A stretch of 35,834 nucleotides of DNA, from contig JAITCU010000040.1 of the NCBI GenBank assembly GCA_031282835.1, forward strand, positions 1 through 35,834, read 5' to 3'. Source of the stretch: Puniceicoccales bacterium. Its GTDB lineage: Bacteria; Verrucomicrobiota; Verrucomicrobiia; Opitutales; JAIRLM01. The translations under genes and the position numbers were made by a program. The notes beneath the pieces were generated by a model, which searched no databases, was not told the origin of the DNA, and saw nothing but the letters and a program-made list of their open reading frames with translations. This document shows, piece by piece, positions 35,383 to 35,834 of the stretch; the stretch's first letter is position 1; each line of letters opens with the position of its first letter.

Positions 35383-35490
35383 ATTGCAAAATTTTTTGAC
35401 GCTTGTAATTCATGAGCTAAACTGCGCTTTGAGCCCAATTTTCGGAAGATAAATGTCCAAACGGCGGATAAACAAAGGAGTTTTCCCATG
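35383..35490 (+). repeat. Leader repeat B, promoter half (second copy)
   Basis: An ungapped counterpart of the minus-strand copy at 12896-13003. TTGACG (35396-35401), 16-nt spacer, TAAACT (35418-35423), then the conserved leader of about 64 nt with GCGGATAAACAAAGGAG and TTTTCCCATGTCAA. Confidence 0.7.
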
Positions 35491-35834
35491 TCAACCGTAT
35501 CATCACCTGTGAATTTTAACGATCTCAAGGCCGCGAGCGTCTATTATGAAATCTTGGACTGTGACCCTACTAATTTGCAGGCCATTTGCCCCGAGGAACA
35601 ATTTGAAAAGAGACCGGATGGCACTTTGTCCTATTATAACGCTACAGCTAATGGCAGCTATGTGCACGCCAGTGGCAACCGCGGGGAATTTGTCAAAATG
35701 ACCCGCTCGGACGGTCGGGAGGTTTTTCTTCATTATTCGCAAGTGTTTGGCCCCACGCTGGCGGCACGAAGGCGCATGGGCATCCTCGCCCAAGCTCTCG
35801 GTGCGGCCTACCAAAGTACCAACCGGCAAATGGC
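35488..35834 (+). CDS. Unknown protein, truncated by window edge
   Basis: Open from ATG 35488 to the end of the window (115 codons, no stop). It begins MSTVSSPVNFNDLK, then a soluble, mixed sequence with several Tyr (SVYYEIL, LSYYNATANGSYV) and FLHYSQVFGPTLAARRR. There is no signal peptide or membrane segment. I do not recognise it. It has a strong ribosome site (AAAGGAG, 7 nt spacing) and the repeat B promoter/leader, identical in its last bases to the 18-codon ORF at 12842-12898. It is therefore likely a member of the same accessory gene set. Confidence 0.65.
   Translation, partial: MSTVSSPVNFNDLKAASVYYEILDCDPTNLQAICPEEQFEKRPDGTLSYYNATANGSYVHASGNRGEFVKMTRSDGREVFLHYSQVFGPTLAARRRMGILAQALGAAYQSTNRQM

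Overview
This is a bacterial chromosome segment of medium GC. Its housekeeping genes are dense and intact: dnaE, rpsB-tsf-holA, ndk, gpmI, rnpB, mutS and eno. Between them lie accessory islands with very large or unrecognised proteins, duplicated promoter/leader cassettes and decayed insertion sequences. Several accessory proteins resemble families I associate with host-associated bacteria such as Chlamydiae and Legionella: a DUF2608/HAD-like secreted protein, a giant DUF3638/DUF3645-like helicase and a PI3/4-kinase-like protein. Together with AGCS and NhaC sodium transporters, this suggests a host-associated Gram-negative, perhaps of the PVC group (Verrucomicrobiota/Chlamydiota side). The taxonomic placement is inference only.

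Layout. 1-118: right end of an IS, abutting dnaE (141-3644). 3720-4043: small two-helix membrane protein. 4054-5373 (-): Na+/alanine symporter. 5442-6331: short leader-like ORF with hairpins, a decayed IS982-like element and a 59-aa small ORF. About 6388-6600: candidate 6S-like structured RNA, then rpsB-tsf-holA. 9098-9716: decayed leader unit. 9717-12447 (-): a 145-aa orphan and a 739-aa membrane-anchored kinase-like protein. 12448-13085: repeat-rich spacer. 13086-14624: ndk with an apparent lipoprotein signal, plus a polytopic membrane protein. 14649-16022 (-): NhaC antiporter. 16308-16544 (-): second member of the small-ORF family. 16806-21369: gpmI, RNase P RNA, mutS. 21505-31950: leader unit, 84-aa ORF and a 3272-aa helicase-like giant. 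32014-33351: DUF2608-like gene with an A24 prepilin-type peptidase. 33399-34715 (-): enolase. 35041-35226: third small-ORF family member. 35488-end: truncated unknown gene behind a duplicated promoter.

The most unusual feature is a set of three unrelated promoter/leader cassettes (called A, B and C here), each present at least twice. Cassette A (three copies) has a TTGACA-N19-TATGRY promoter, a strong Shine-Dalgarno and a small protein of 59-78 aa with conserved WEL...LTPG-KL...FP..L.RAS. Cassette B provides a long 5' leader upstream of the 35488 gene and of an 18-codon ORF that precedes the kinase-like gene. Cassette C precedes the 84-aa ORF and the giant gene, and recurs as a broken copy at 9.3-9.5 kb. 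They may be shared regulatory modules for accessory, possibly secreted, proteins. Separately, several genes have promoters whose -10 box lies 5-12 nt from the start codon, suggesting leaderless or nearly leaderless mRNAs.
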